DNA of 64,000 nt from contig JADEYG010000001.1 of NCBI GenBank assembly GCA_016906335.1, forward strand, positions 1,116,001-1,180,000. The letters run 5' to 3'. Shown piece after piece: positions 31,401 through 43,000 of the stretch (the first letter of the stretch is position 1; every line of letters begins with the position of its first letter). The notes beneath the pieces were generated by a model, which did not search any database, was not told the origin of the DNA, and saw only the letters and a program-made list of their open reading frames with translations. Position numbers and translations under genes: made by a program. The stretch comes from Novakomyces olei (taxonomy: Eukaryota > Ascomycota > Novakomycetes > Novakomycetales > Novakomycetaceae).

Positions 31401-34400
31401 TATATCGCGACTTAAGGCTTACTAACCTTTCCCGCTGAGTCTCAAGAATCTTGAGTGCTTGTTTAGCATTTAAACTAGATTCTTTTTCTCTCAAAGCTTT
31501 CCATTCGTCTTTGATAGAGTCAGATTGGCTTTCACACGATGCAAGCTCTGATTCAATAATGCTCTGGACATTTTCTACAAAACTCAATCAGAATTCAACC
31601 ATTAAAGACAGAAGAAAAAAAAGATCATAATTACCTCTGCTTGACATTACAGCATCCATTCGTCTATTATCAAGATCTTGTAAGGCCGAGAATTCGGATT
31701 GGAGATTTTCAGAATATAGCCAATTCTTGTCAAGCTTGTAGTGATTGCGCAACAAAAAGCGTTGTGAAACACTAATATCCGAAATTTCAGTGTCAAACTT
31801 TGAAAGCGCTTCGCGGACTTGATAGATCTTGACGATAAGAGGAAGCAAAACTTCCACTCTATGAAGCTGGACTGGTAAATTCTCAAGTTCCAATCTTCTT
31901 TGGAGGAGATCATTATAAATGCTTTTACTATTCTCAAAGGCGAGTTCATAAATTGATGTAAGAACAGCATTAGCCCAGAAATCAGTGCGGTCGGTAATAC
32001 GTTCCTGCAGTTGCTCATACGATATAATTATAATCCCAAAAGAACGAGAAGAGCCCGTATCACTGAATAATCTACGGCTTCTTCTAATCGCGTCAAAGAC
32101 ACAATTCCATTGATGCAGATTCGAACCGAGCTTTTCATTCACTGTATCTGGCTTAAGATTCCATAGTGCTTGAAACGACTTCCATTGGTCGACGTAAGAT
32201 TGTACAAAGGATCTGGCATTAAACAATTCGTTAATGGACAGCGTCAAAGACTCCCATGGGACCTGTTTGTTGAGCATTATTATGAGCAAAAGGTATGATC
32301 AATTACCATTTCAGAAAACTCGTATATAGGAACGTCTGCTCCATGTTTGGGCTCAAACGAGCCTGTTAGTTGCGGCACTTTGGCAACAACGTCTGATCAT
32401 GAGCCAAACTTTATAACAACTTGAATTATATTGTAAAGAACATACCTATGCAATTTAAAAGGTCATCCAACCATAGTGTAAATGAATCCGCGATCGGCGG
32501 CTGTAATTCTAGCTTGTTTTGTTTCAAAACTAGATGATGAACTGCTGGCTTTGTAAATAGAGGCAGCGTAACACTTTCCTTGCGAGGTAATCGTTCATCA
32601 CTGGAGAGTTCAGATGTCCTAATATTGCTCATTCGTTGAGCCCATTCATCTAAAGCAATCTTTAATCTCTGCTTCAAGACGGTCAAGAGCTCATGGTTTA
32701 GCATATTAACAAGACCATCCGGATTGTAAACGCCCGTAAGAAGAACGCGGTTCAACTTTTTATGTGTAAACGTCAGTATATACAATGCAAATATTTTTAA
32801 CCTAGAAAACAATGGTATATTTACCTTTTCCTGTAATTCGTCTCGTAACATCCGCACCGAATCTCTCGAATAAGCGCATGAAGCCATACTTCGAATAATT
32901 TTCTTCAAGATTTTCAATAAATTATCGATGAGTAAAGTCTTTTCCGCGATTTGACTCGCGCAATCGGTCAAGTCTTGTAAAAACTGCATGTGTCGGTTTG
33001 AAGGCCTTCTAGTTGTCGCCGATTGAAACTGTGAATATTCGTCACTGCTATAACTGTGCACGAAGCTTTCCCATTTTAAATTGCAACCCTTTAAAATAAG
33101 TTTTCTCAACTTTTGACGGCTATCGACCAAAAAAGGAACGACTTCAGGTGAATCATTTAAAAAATGTTCTGTGCTCGCGATACTTTTGACCGTTTGCGAA
33201 AGACTAGAAGCAAATGGGTATACGCGTTTAGCATCATTCGCCAAATTAATCAGGGCGTTCGGGAATGAAAACCCTAGTCTGAACAGCAAACGGGTTTCCT
33301 TCATAATATTTACAAGCCTTGGATCAAACTCAACATCAAGAGCTAATAAACTCTGGTGAAGTCGATCTTTGCTAATGCAGAATATACGCCCTGACACGCT
33401 CGGCTTGTTTTGGCTGACATTTTTTGACCAATCATCCACTAAAGACTGTGAATCGAGAAGCTTCTTTATTTTGTTGCTTTCAGAATATAATTTCTGTCCC
33501 TCTGAGTAAGAAAACCAGTCTTCGCCAAGAGCAGATTCCATGCGTATCATGTACATATCGAGTCTTTTCTCTAGCTGTTGAATACATAAAACTTTCGCGG
33601 AGACGCGTGAAAAATTACGCGTAGTCATCAAATTGCGGTACCCATCTTCCTCAATCTCTTTATAATACTGTTTTCTGAGAGATGATAATTCATGTGCCAC
33701 ACTATCAATGAGCGGTATCTGATATTCTCGTACGGCAGCCTGAATACGACGACGAACAAATAGAGAATTGAAGGAAGATAAAGCAGTAAACATCTCTGGT
33801 GCCGACCGCGCAGCCTCCAATCTTTCCTTGAGCCGTTTTATGACCACATTTTCAAGTTTTGAGACCTTTTCATTGTAAACTGACTCACGTTCGAAAAGAG
33901 AGTCGCTTCCAATAGGGGAGACATCCAAGACATTGAACCCTCTAAATCCATTATATGCGTCTTCAAGTTGCTCTCCTATCACCTTGAAGCCTTGTTCCCC
34001 GACGCCTTTGTTTGCCATTAATTGAAAGACATTAGACAATTGTAAATGTCCACTGCGGATATCATACAGGTTTTTAACTCGGTCAAGCACTTTGAGATGA
34101 GAGCTAATGATTTTAATCTGTGTAAATCTTTCGCCTCGCCTTCGTGTAAGCTCTCTTGCAAGGTTCGTATACTCCTTAATTTGATCATCCCATATACGCG
34201 ATAAGGTTGATAATGATGAATATATGGACTCAAACTCGGAAAAGGGGACAAACATAATTCTCGTCCCACCAAGAAGCGAGCACACTTTCTCCTGAAAATC
34301 AATAGAAAGAGCCTCGACAAGGCTGATTGCACGTTTAACGGGGTAAGATGTGACACGGAGACGCCGATTCAAGTGCCCAAAAATATTGACAAGAACTTGT

Positions 34401-35380
34401 TCCAGCTGATCCATCGATGTGGCCGACAAAAGATCATTTATTGGGAAATCCTTTAGCAGAGAATTGTAGTCATGCACCCGGCTAAGCGCATCACTGAGAC
34501 CCACGTCTGACTTGAATGAGATGGTGGCATGAAACCGTTTGGCTTGCCGCAGAACGGATAAAGTTAATATAACCTCATCCTGTTCCAATTTCGACTCTAA
34601 GCTATAAAAAGCCTTTTCTAATGCGGACCAGTAGTTAATCTCTTGCAATGACGTCCCAAACGGAGGATCGATTGTTGCATCATTCAAGGTTTTGCAACCT
34701 TTAACCCATAAAGTCACTGTCGCTTGTAGTGCATTTATAAACCCCGAATCCTCAAGCTGTTCCGCGCTGAGCAAAGCAAGCGACGGCTTTTCTCCTCGCT
34801 TCTTCGCATCGCGTACTATGCTATGTATAATCGGATGGATCGTTAGTTCGACTTCAGGAATAGACGAATCGCTCTGCAGCTGTAGCAAACTTATATCAAG
34901 CTCTGTCAGCTTCTTGCGTGCCACGGAATAACATTTAGCTGCAGTACCATCCGACGCAGTATTTGCCTCCAGCAAATCAGACGAGGCACCCGTAAACAGG
35001 TCCATATACGGCGCTAATGCTAGATGGACAATTGTATGCAATGTATCAAGAGGGGAGCCTCGTGGTAAGTGCAATATATGCAATTGATCTGATAATGGCA
35101 CATCCGTCGTTAAAGCCGAGGCGGACTTTTTGATGACGCATAGAAACCCGTGATCCTCATCCAGCACTGTCAAGTCCGCAGCCAAGCGTAAAACAGTCTC
35201 GCCAGAATCTATTGTATCGGGGTACGCGTATACCACTCGAAATGCCGCGTTACTCGTAAATTCTTGTGCTAAAGACGACGGCTCAATTGCAACAGACAAC
35301 AACTCTGAGTCACCCGTGCCAAAGATGGCATTGGCAAGCCGTTGCAGTAGCCGCAACAGCTCCAATTGCCTTTCTTCCAT
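22458..35380 (-). CDS. DYN1: Cytoplasmic dynein heavy chain
   Basis: Minus-end microtubule motor heavy chain, used in fungi for spindle positioning and nuclear migration. Exons in transcript order are 35380-32825, 32755-32446, 32392-32307, 32262-31635, 31574-28460 and 28326-22458, giving about 4187 aa, close to yeast Dyn1. The tail fills the first 1300 residues or so. AAA1 P-loop is GPAGTGKT (near 1848), AAA2 GASASGKT (near 2143), AAA3 GPAGSGKT (near 2497), AAA4 GESGIGKA (near 2837). The stalk coiled coil and microtubule-binding domain follow, with the hallmark EVRSMQNPPEAVRMTMESVC. The AAA4 P-loop lacks the Thr/Ser after Lys. Exons 5 and 6 join as ENLNSVLDDN. The 69-nt intron (32756-32824) is stop-free and divisible by three, so it could be retained; its GTAAAT, CTGAC and AAAAAG signals favour splicing. 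Confidence 0.95.
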
Positions 35381-35647
35381 CTCAAGTTGGCATTGTTTAC
35401 GACGCGTTGCTATATCTAATTATGTAATTGATTAATTATTAATTTATTAATTTATTAATTTATTTATTTATTAATTTATTTATTTATTAAATTATTTATT
35501 TATTAAATTATTTATTTATTAAATTATTTGATAATTATAATAAATAAATTTGGCCTTGCATATATTGTACATATAATAAATACGCAACAACCTGGTCAGA
35601 GCGAGCGATATATGGAACCCAAGATCCAATGATTTAATTCAACACCA
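35381..35647. repeat. AT-rich divergent spacer with TTTA-type repeats (DYN1 / RAD18)
   Basis: A 267-bp divergent promoter region. Between about 35420 and 35535 it is made almost wholly of TTTATTTATTAAATTA-like units. No G/C-rich motif stands out; the repeats may act as nucleosome-depleted promoter DNA. Confidence 0.7.
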
Positions 35648-35925
35648 ATGAACTCGGCTGAAGATGAAGAAGTATTGGCACTACGTGGACTCGAAGATCT
35701 GCTACGGTGCCAGATTTGTAAGGATTTGCTGAAAGGCCCGGTTATCACAAGCTGCGAGCACACGTTTTGCTCGCTTTGTATACGACGATATCTTTCACAA
35801 GAACAACGATGTCCCGCGTGTCGCAGTCCCGAGTCAGAGTCTAAACTAAGGAAAAATGCTATCGTTGAAGATTTAGTTGAAGCATTCCGGCAGACAAAGT
35901 ATTTTTTCATTCCGTTTTTATTCCA

Positions 35926-36023
<98 letters not shown>

Positions 36024-36778
36024 TACTAAATGCTAGAACTGCGGTTGCAGGGCTCCTTAAAGATCTGAAAACCACTACAGTGAAGAGAGCAACAGAGGCC
36101 AGTACGGCAGAACAAGCACCAATAGTCGGATCGTCTTCACCGCAAAAGTCCGTGGAAACTCATGTGCTGGATGTGGACGGAGACGAAGGCAATACAGAGA
36201 CTAATGGCGATATTGAGGACGCCACCGATGTAGAATGTCCTGTATGTTCCAAAAGAATCCCGTCAAAACGTATCAACAGGCATTTAGACTCTTGTTTGAA
36301 CGCTCCTACCAAACCTAATTTGAACGGTACCCAATCTGCCCCGAGACCTGTCCCAGCTGCGGCGGCTAAACCTGCAACGGCAAGGCCACCAGTTCAGACT
36401 TCCCGGATACCCAAAATAAATTATGCTCTTTTGTCAGAGAGCAAATTGCGGTCACTCATGAAAGAACTCGGACTTCCAGCTCACGGTAGCAAGTCACAGC
36501 TGCAACGACGTCATGCAGAGTGGTCTAATTTATGGAATGCCAATATGGATGTTAAACACCCAGCCAGTAAACAAACACTGTTGCGGCAGCTTAATTTGTG
36601 GGAGCAATCGGTGACAGCATCAGAAGCGAAAAAAGACGGTGCTCGTGACCGAAATTCACCAGCCGGAGATGAAAACCGAGAATGGATCCGAAAATACAAC
36701 GATCAGTTTGATGATTTGATTGAAAATGCCCGCAATTCGCGGCATAAAAAGCGGAAGGCTGATGAAACAGATTCATGA
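35648..36778 (+). CDS. RAD18: Rad18 E3 ubiquitin ligase (post-replication repair)
   Basis: E3 ligase that with Rad6 mono-ubiquitinates PCNA at stalled forks. Exons are 35648-35898 and 36037-36778, giving 330 aa. A RING finger lies near residues 22-62 (CQIC, CEHTFCSLC, CPAC). A UBZ4-type zinc finger follows (ECPVCSKRIPSKRINRHLDSC) and then a SAP domain (LRSLMKELGLPAHGSKSQLQRRHAEW). All three are in the order seen in Rad18. The 138-nt intron (GTATTT to TACTAAATGCTAG) holds a (TTTA)n microsatellite. Read unspliced it stays open and would insert a (YLFI)n stretch between RING and UBZ. The protein is shorter than yeast Rad18 (487 aa). The gene's 3' end is 39 bp from the converging CHM7 stop. Confidence 0.93.
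35929..36024. repeat. (TTTA)n microsatellite inside the RAD18 intron
   Basis: An almost perfect run of about 24 TTTA units occupying two thirds of the RAD18 intron. Because the unit is 4 bp, changes in copy number would break the fortuitous reading frame through the intron. The intron ends in a TACTAAATGCTAG branch and acceptor directly after the repeat. Confidence 0.95.
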
Positions 36779-36817
36779 TTGCTATTGTTGCTGGCTGTTT
36801 TAATTTACATACAACAA

Positions 36818-38260
36818 TCATTCTGGTAAGGCCAGTCTTTCCCTTGAACGATTACTTGCTGGCTCCTTTAGCGGGACATTTATACCCTGTAGCTGATCAA
36901 TACTGGGTTGCTGCGCCTGTTTTGAAGCAGGCGTTTCCTTGGCAGATTCCGGTTCGCTTTGCTGTCTCAGACTTTCCAACTCCTTCTCTAATTCGTCGTC
37001 TTCCTCAGCAACGGCTTGACTATTGCCTTGTTGAATTGCCTGCGTAATCTCGTCACTGGCATCAACATTTTCTCGAACTTCGTCCATAATCGAATGGACG
37101 CGATCGGCCCCACCAAACTTGTCTAATGTACCAGCGAGAACCTTCGAACCAGACTTGAAGACGTCCAAGTACGTTTGGTTAGATATAGCGGTGTCTATGG
37201 AACTTAGCAGCTGTTCCAGTTGCTGCGTACAATCAACGCGATGACGCCATGAAATCTCGAGCATTTTTCGACTTTTGAGCTCCCGCTTTGCTCTATCGGC
37301 GAATCCATTTGCCACAAGGTTCTTTATTTTCACGGTAGATTCAGCAATTTGAGCTTCCATTTTATCAATGTCTCTCTGGCCTTGACTCAGTGTCTCCCTC
37401 ATTCGTGAAATTTCGCGTTCCGTCTCTGTGAGCGATTTTTCCGCCGAATTTGCAGGTTTGCGGAAGCGCAGATACTATTATTAGTGTCGCTGTACACATA
37501 GAATTAGAGTATTATTCACAATATGAATAACAAATTCGGCTATATTAAATAAATCAAATAAACCAGACGCGCAAGACTCACCTGTCCGTCGCAGCATACT
37601 TCGCCAGAGATTTCCAAGTGCTTTAGTATTATACGCATATCCAATTGCGACAGCGCGGGCGAATATTCGCTTCTGAATTCAGCGTAAAAATGTTCAAATG
37701 TATACAAGCAGGAAACCCCGCCCATAAACCGTGAGCTTACTGCCTCTTTGACACGCCTGGCGACAATATTTACATTATCAAGGGCAATAATCTGCTTGTT
37801 TGGCCATACATTACGCACAGCGCCTCCGCCAGAAGACAGGCCAATAGCAGAAAAGGCTCTTGAAAAAGCGTCCAGCCACGAGCTTTCTCCCTGCTGTTTA
37901 AAGAAATCATCCTGTACAATGAAATTTCCGTTCTGAATTCCAGCATTCTGCAAAACAAAGAGTTAGTCTGCGTAATTATTGTAATTCCCTTACAACAGCG
38001 GTAGCCAGGGCTAAAGGCGATCCGTAACCTTCAACAGCAAATTTCGAGGCAAGACTGGAATCTGCCTGAAAGGCCAACAAATGATTCGACAAGTAGTGTG
38101 GAGAGTCTAATAGGCATCTGCTAATCGCAGAGACCCATGCTCGTTCGTTAGCGACATAGCCCTCCGGATTGGACTCGTATAGTTTCCCAAAATCAGAAAA
38201 TAAGGATTGCAGCCGGGAGTGCGAGAACCCGCGATAATGCAGCAATTGGTCCTCATCCAT
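36818..38260 (-). CDS. CHM7: ESCRT-III family protein Chm7 (CHMP7)
   Basis: Nuclear-envelope surveillance and sealing adaptor: winged-helix N-terminal half and Snf7-like C-terminal half. Exons in transcript order are 38260-37994, 37947-37582 and 37474-36818, giving 429 aa, similar to yeast Chm7. Exon 1 begins MDEDQLLHYRGFSHSRLQSL and has NPEGYVANERAWVSA. Exon 2 has the second winged-helix segment. Exon 3 is the Snf7 domain: RELKSRKML, WRHRVDCTQQLEQLLSSID and a helical tail with VHSIMDEVREN. Introns are 46 nt (GTAAGG, GACTAAC, TTGCAG) and 107 nt (GTGAGT to CACTAATAATAG). It converges on RAD18 with a 39-bp gap, so the transcripts probably overlap. Identity rests on the two-part architecture. 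Confidence 0.85.
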
Positions 38261-39003
38261 TACTGCCAAACAATGCCACTCTCCTTGCCACCGTCATCTT
38301 CCATACAATGCTGGCGTATACGCATAGGCGAATGGAGCATACTGTAATGTTACACGTAGCAGAGGTCAAGTATACGATCGAATGTATCGGTTATATATAA
38401 AAATAATGTATAAATGTGTAAAAATCGTCTCTTATCTGATTCATCTCTTATCTGATCTGCCGGACACGACGCCGGCAGCAACGTCGTATCACAGTATTGT
38501 AAAGGCCGACAGACGACAAAGTAGGCAATACTTTGACCCACTGATGTCGAGTGCCTTACTTTAAAATTGGAATTAGCTGTTGATGAGGTGTATATTATAT
38601 GTGTATATTATATGTATATTCTCTATTCTGTCCTATGTCAACACTTTATTGGCCAATCACCAGTTACGTCCATGGTTGTTTGGTAACTACGGAAAGTAAA
38701 GAGTAGCGTGAAGAATGTACGATCGCTCTCAGAAATCGTCATAGAGCTGCTTTTATTGAATTTACAATTTTTACTATACTTAAGCGCTTGCATTATCTAA
38801 TTGTAGAGAATAGACAGTTCAACTGCCGAGAACAAATTGAGCATCAAACAACAGGAGCACGTCATCGTTGGAAGTCAAACTTGGATATTGACCTGTATCA
38901 ATCGATTAAACCTTTGGTATGCCTACTTTGTATATACGCGTTCTACTTCAAACATGGCCTGCACGGCTGGTTTCTAAACTATTTTTTTCAATATGCATTC
39001 GTT
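38261..39003. other. 743-bp spacer with a palindromic CCAAT box
   Basis: Region between the CHM7 start and the 3' end of the next minus-strand gene. ATTGGCCAAT at 38648-38657 carries CCAAT on both strands, the site type bound by the HAP complex. A TATATTATATGTGTATATT-like tract lies near 38590-38625. ORFs of up to 93 codons in it show no family features. Confidence 0.5.
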
Positions 39004-39819
39004 TTAGTCAGTAGAGTTCCGTTCACGGTCCAATGCAGCATCAAAATCCTTCTGCGTCATCCCCGTTGATGGCTCACGTCGTGTATACGTAATCGGAGCA
39101 TTGCTGCTATCGTCGTTTTGACTATCACTAAACAGACTAGAGTCTCCTTGATTGGCTGGAGCAGCTGTCCGCGGGTTGGACCCTCGAGATCTAATACTGT
39201 CCCACACAGATTTGGTACCGGAACTGTTTTGTGTACGCAATTTAGCCCAAACATCGCCCGATGCCTTGGCTCCGTCATCGTTCTCCTCACCGGCAAAGGT
39301 ATAAGCAGAATCACCCGAATCTGCAAGACTGGCTCCACTCTTCTCTGAAGAAGCATACAAATCGTCTTTAGACACAGAGTCCTTTGAAATCATATCGTTT
39401 GCATCGACGTGACCCCCTTTAGCCTGAGCGTCCTGTTTACGGTGAATGTCATCGATCTGCTTCTTTAAAGGCTCCGGTATCGGTTGACCGTTCATTTCCG
39501 CTCGGCGCTCAATCATGGCCGCTTGAACTTGCTTCATGAGATCGGCTCCGCCTGGAGCAGATTGTATGTATGACGCAGCCCGAAACGCGCCAATAGTAGC
39601 GCCAATGCCACTGCCAAATATCCCGGCAACCGTAGCGATAGTAAAACCCTGAACAGGCGGTAGTCGTCTCCGGTATATATAATAGCAAGCAGGGAAAATA
39701 GAGCCCAGAGTACAAAACGCCAAAGTGTTTGACTCCAGTTGTTCTGCCCGCAAAATCAATTTCATTTGCTCTGGCGTTAATGAGCGCTTCAAGCGCTCAT
39801 CGCCGAACGACGAACTCAT
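39004..39819 (-). CDS. Small membrane protein, possibly OCIA-domain-like (unknown function)
   Basis: I do not recognise this gene with confidence. From the ATG at 39819 it encodes 271 aa with no intron. After a short N-terminus comes LTPEQMKLILRAEQLESN, then two hydrophobic segments around residues 30-50 and 55-80; the second is Gly-rich, ending GSGIGATIGAF. This layout resembles the OCIA domain of mitochondrial inner-membrane proteins, but the characteristic residues are only partly there. The remaining 170 residues are charged and low in order (many Ser, Asp, Asn, Gly) and end in a short conserved-looking block, MTQKDFDAALDRERN. A start at a TTG further upstream is not needed. It diverges from FIG4 across a pentanucleotide microsatellite. 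Confidence 0.55.
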   Translation of the reverse strand: MSSSFGDERLKRSLTPEQMKLILRAEQLESNTLAFCTLGSIFPACYYIYRRRLPPVQGFTIATVAGIFGSGIGATIGAFRAASYIQSAPGGADLMKQVQAAMIERRAEMNGQPIPEPLKKQIDDIHRKQDAQAKGGHVDANDMISKDSVSKDDLYASSEKSGASLADSGDSAYTFAGEENDDGAKASGDVWAKLRTQNSSGTKSVWDSIRSRGSNPRTAAPANQGDSSLFSDSQNDDSSNAPITYTRREPSTGMTQKDFDAALDRERNSTD

Positions 39820-39884
39820 TTTTGTAGTCAAAGTGCCGGCGAACCTGGATCTGCAATGATATAATCACTATTTGAAGCATATTC

Positions 39885-39998
39885 TATAATATAATATAAT
39901 ATAATATAATATAATATAATATAATAATATAATATAATATAATATAATATAATATAATATAATATAATATAATATAATATAATATAATATAATATAAT
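39885..39998. repeat. (ATAAT)n pentanucleotide microsatellite
   Basis: About 22 copies of the 5-bp unit ATAAT with one phase slip near 39925. It fills nearly half of the 262-bp divergent promoter between the small membrane protein gene and FIG4. Each unit contains a TATAA-like sequence on one strand, so it offers many weak TATA elements. Confidence 0.95.
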
Positions 39999-40081
39999 TC
40001 GCAGAACGTTTATATTATGATATTTATACTATTTCATAAGTGAGACGATCATGAACATGTGAATTGCTATGACTGAAATGA

Positions 40082-43000
40082 ATGGCGGCCAACGAACTTG
40101 GGATTGTTAAAATCATAGTCTATGAAACTCGACAAGTACGGATTTATTATTCTTTTATTTATTTTCCAATTTGTCACTTTTTCTTTTTGCTAACGCCTCA
40201 AAGTTCTTTTATCTGGTCGGTCAAGAGCGCAATCGTCAAGTGCACAGGATCTTGAAAGTCGATCGCACTGTTCCGGGCGAGCTTGTACTGACGCAAGATG
40301 GCCGCGAGTATAATTATAAAGAGATCAATAACATAATAGCGTCTTTGCGCGATGGAAATCAGCACACTGGGGGCATCACAAAGGAGCTAGTATGCTGGGG
40401 ATTGTTAGGTATGGAGTCTTGAGGAAACAATACGGCAGAGTTGCTGAGCCAGATTTGCATTTAACATAATTAAATGAAAATCCAAACGAATTGGCTAACA
40501 CGAGAAAGGGTTTATAAAATTCAGTTTGGGATATTATATGCTTCTTGTGACGAAACGTGGAGCCGTTGCTACACTAGGTGGCCATTTTGTTTATCACGTG
40601 GACGGCACTGCTCTTGTTCCTATTGATCCGCCTAGTGTGTACAAGAAATCTCCTATGCGCAATGAAGAAGCCGCGCGTCTTGCTGTATTCTATAATCTTG
40701 ATCTCACAAAGACATTTTATTTCAGTTACCATTACAATCTCACAAAGCCGCTTCAAGAAAATTACCAGGACATGCTTAACGGCAAAGTTTACTCCTCTTT
40801 CTATGATCAATTTGATGATACATACGTATGGAACTATTACCTGCTGCAAGAGCCTCTGCGAACATGTCCTAGAACTCGCAATTGGTTCCTGACTATTATT
40901 CATGGATTTATTGATCAAGCCAGTATGCTTCTTGTTAAAAGCTAATTTGCTTACTCTCCAGATATATCGGTCGTTGGCAAGTCTGTTTATGTTACATTAA
41001 TTGCCCGTCGAAGCAGATTTCATGCAGGTGCGAGATACCTGAAACGGGGCACGGATTCAGAGGTAAATGATGGTACTGACTTGTTCTATTGTACACGTTT
41101 GACCTAATAACATTTGTCACATTTTATATTTTAAATTTAAATTTACTTTCTTTTAAGTATATTTGATTCTAGGTAATTTTTGTTGCCACAGCTCTTCTTA
41201 TTCAGTTGTATTTCATGTACTACGGCGATGCGAATAGGCCTCTTTTCGACAGAATTATTTCCCATATCTTACCATACATCCTAACACCTACAGGGCCACG
41301 TGGCAAACGCAGTTCAAACGGAACAAGTGGTATCGGACGAAATAACTACACCCTTTTTTTGCGCGGACTCTTCTCTAGGTCGCAATTACACATCATACGT
41401 CCAGTACCGAGGTTCTATACCTGTTTATTGGTCACAAGAATCGAGCAATATCTCACCCAAGCCAATGATTGAACTCGGATTCAGAGATCCGTTTTTCGTT
41501 CAAGCAGCTCGTCATTTTGATAGACTGTTCAATCGGTTTGGGACACCTGTAATTGCTCTTAATCTCGTCAAACAAAAAGAGAAAACTCCTCGAGAGCAAA
41601 TTTTGTTTAAAGAGTATAGTGAGTGCATCGAATACCTTAATCAGCATTTACCCGAGGGTCATAAGATTCATTACTACGCATGGGACATGGCAAGAGCAAG
41701 TAAAAGGTATTTAAAAACTTAAGCATTGTAATACGTAAACCCTAACCCAAATAGTCGCTCTTTGGAAGTCATTGACAGTTTGGAAAATATGGCGGCCAAA
41801 TTCATGGATGAAACGGGGTTTTTCCACATGACGCAAGAATATCTATCTTCACGCAAACGAAACCTTGAGCTTCATTGGCAACATGGAATAGTGCGGACAA
41901 ATTGTATCGACTGTTTAGATCGTACTAATGCTGCTCAATTCGTTGTTGGAAAAAAGGCTCTTGCCCTACAATTGAGAGCTCTAGGGGTTATAAACGAAGC
42001 AAACCTTCCTTACGATTCTGATGCGGTGAATTTGCTAACGGAGATGTATCACGATCACGGCGACACGATTGCTTTGCAATATGGAGGATCTCATCTTGTT
42101 AATACACTCGAGTCATACCGGAAAATTAATCAGGTACGCTCGTCACGAAATTTTTGCAATTGGTGATTTTTGCGGAATACAGCAAACATCGTTTGGTTTG
42201 ATATTGATGCTATGCTATACATTTTACAGAGCTTTGGCGTCCGTGTCTGCTTTTGTTTAAATTTTGTTTAAATTTTGTTTAAATTTTGTTTAAATTTTAG
42301 TTTTGCTTTATTTTATCGGTATAATGTTTTGCTGTTGTATCTCATAATTTTATGTTTTTATGAATATATTGCTTACAGACCAGTGGAGGAGTCATTCACG
42401 TGATTTAGTTGAGAGTATTCGTCGATTCTACAGCAATTCTTTTGTTGACGCACAGAGACAGGAAGCAGTTGATGTATTCTTAGGCAATACACCAAATTCA
42501 ATGCCCAAGCCAGATGAATCGCATTTGTTCGATGGAGCAATAATTAAAGACAAATTCAATAAGACTGAATCCAAGGCTGTGAGATATCAGCATTGGTATA
42601 CAGATGCCTACATACAAAAAAACCTGGATTCGAGCCGGTACTCGTTGGATCAGTTACCTGCTTATCAAACGAGCATATGGTGGAACGAAACCTATAGGCC
42701 TTTTGCGCTTTCAACGATTGGAAAATGCTTTTCAATGACAATTAACTCTACATTACGCTATCTCCCCTTTCAGGAGAAAGGCAATATAGTCGAGAGCCCA
42801 TTTGTTCGACGGGACACAACTTTTAAAAAGGCAAAGTCTAGTGCGACGGAAGCTATAGAGGCTAAAGGATCTATGCGGGAAAAAGCACACAAATCGAAAA
42901 GCTCAATTAGCAGCTGGATTGGATTTAAAAAGCCGCAAAAGTTCCGTGCTTTATCCGTGCGTCGCACCGTTTCCCAGCCCAGCCTGGGTAAGCAGAAAGA

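Noticed and set aside
35929-36024. (YLFI)n as a genuine membrane domain of Rad18
   Set aside because: It is encoded by a simple TTTA repeat inside a segment with donor, branch and acceptor signals; splicing gives a normal Rad18.
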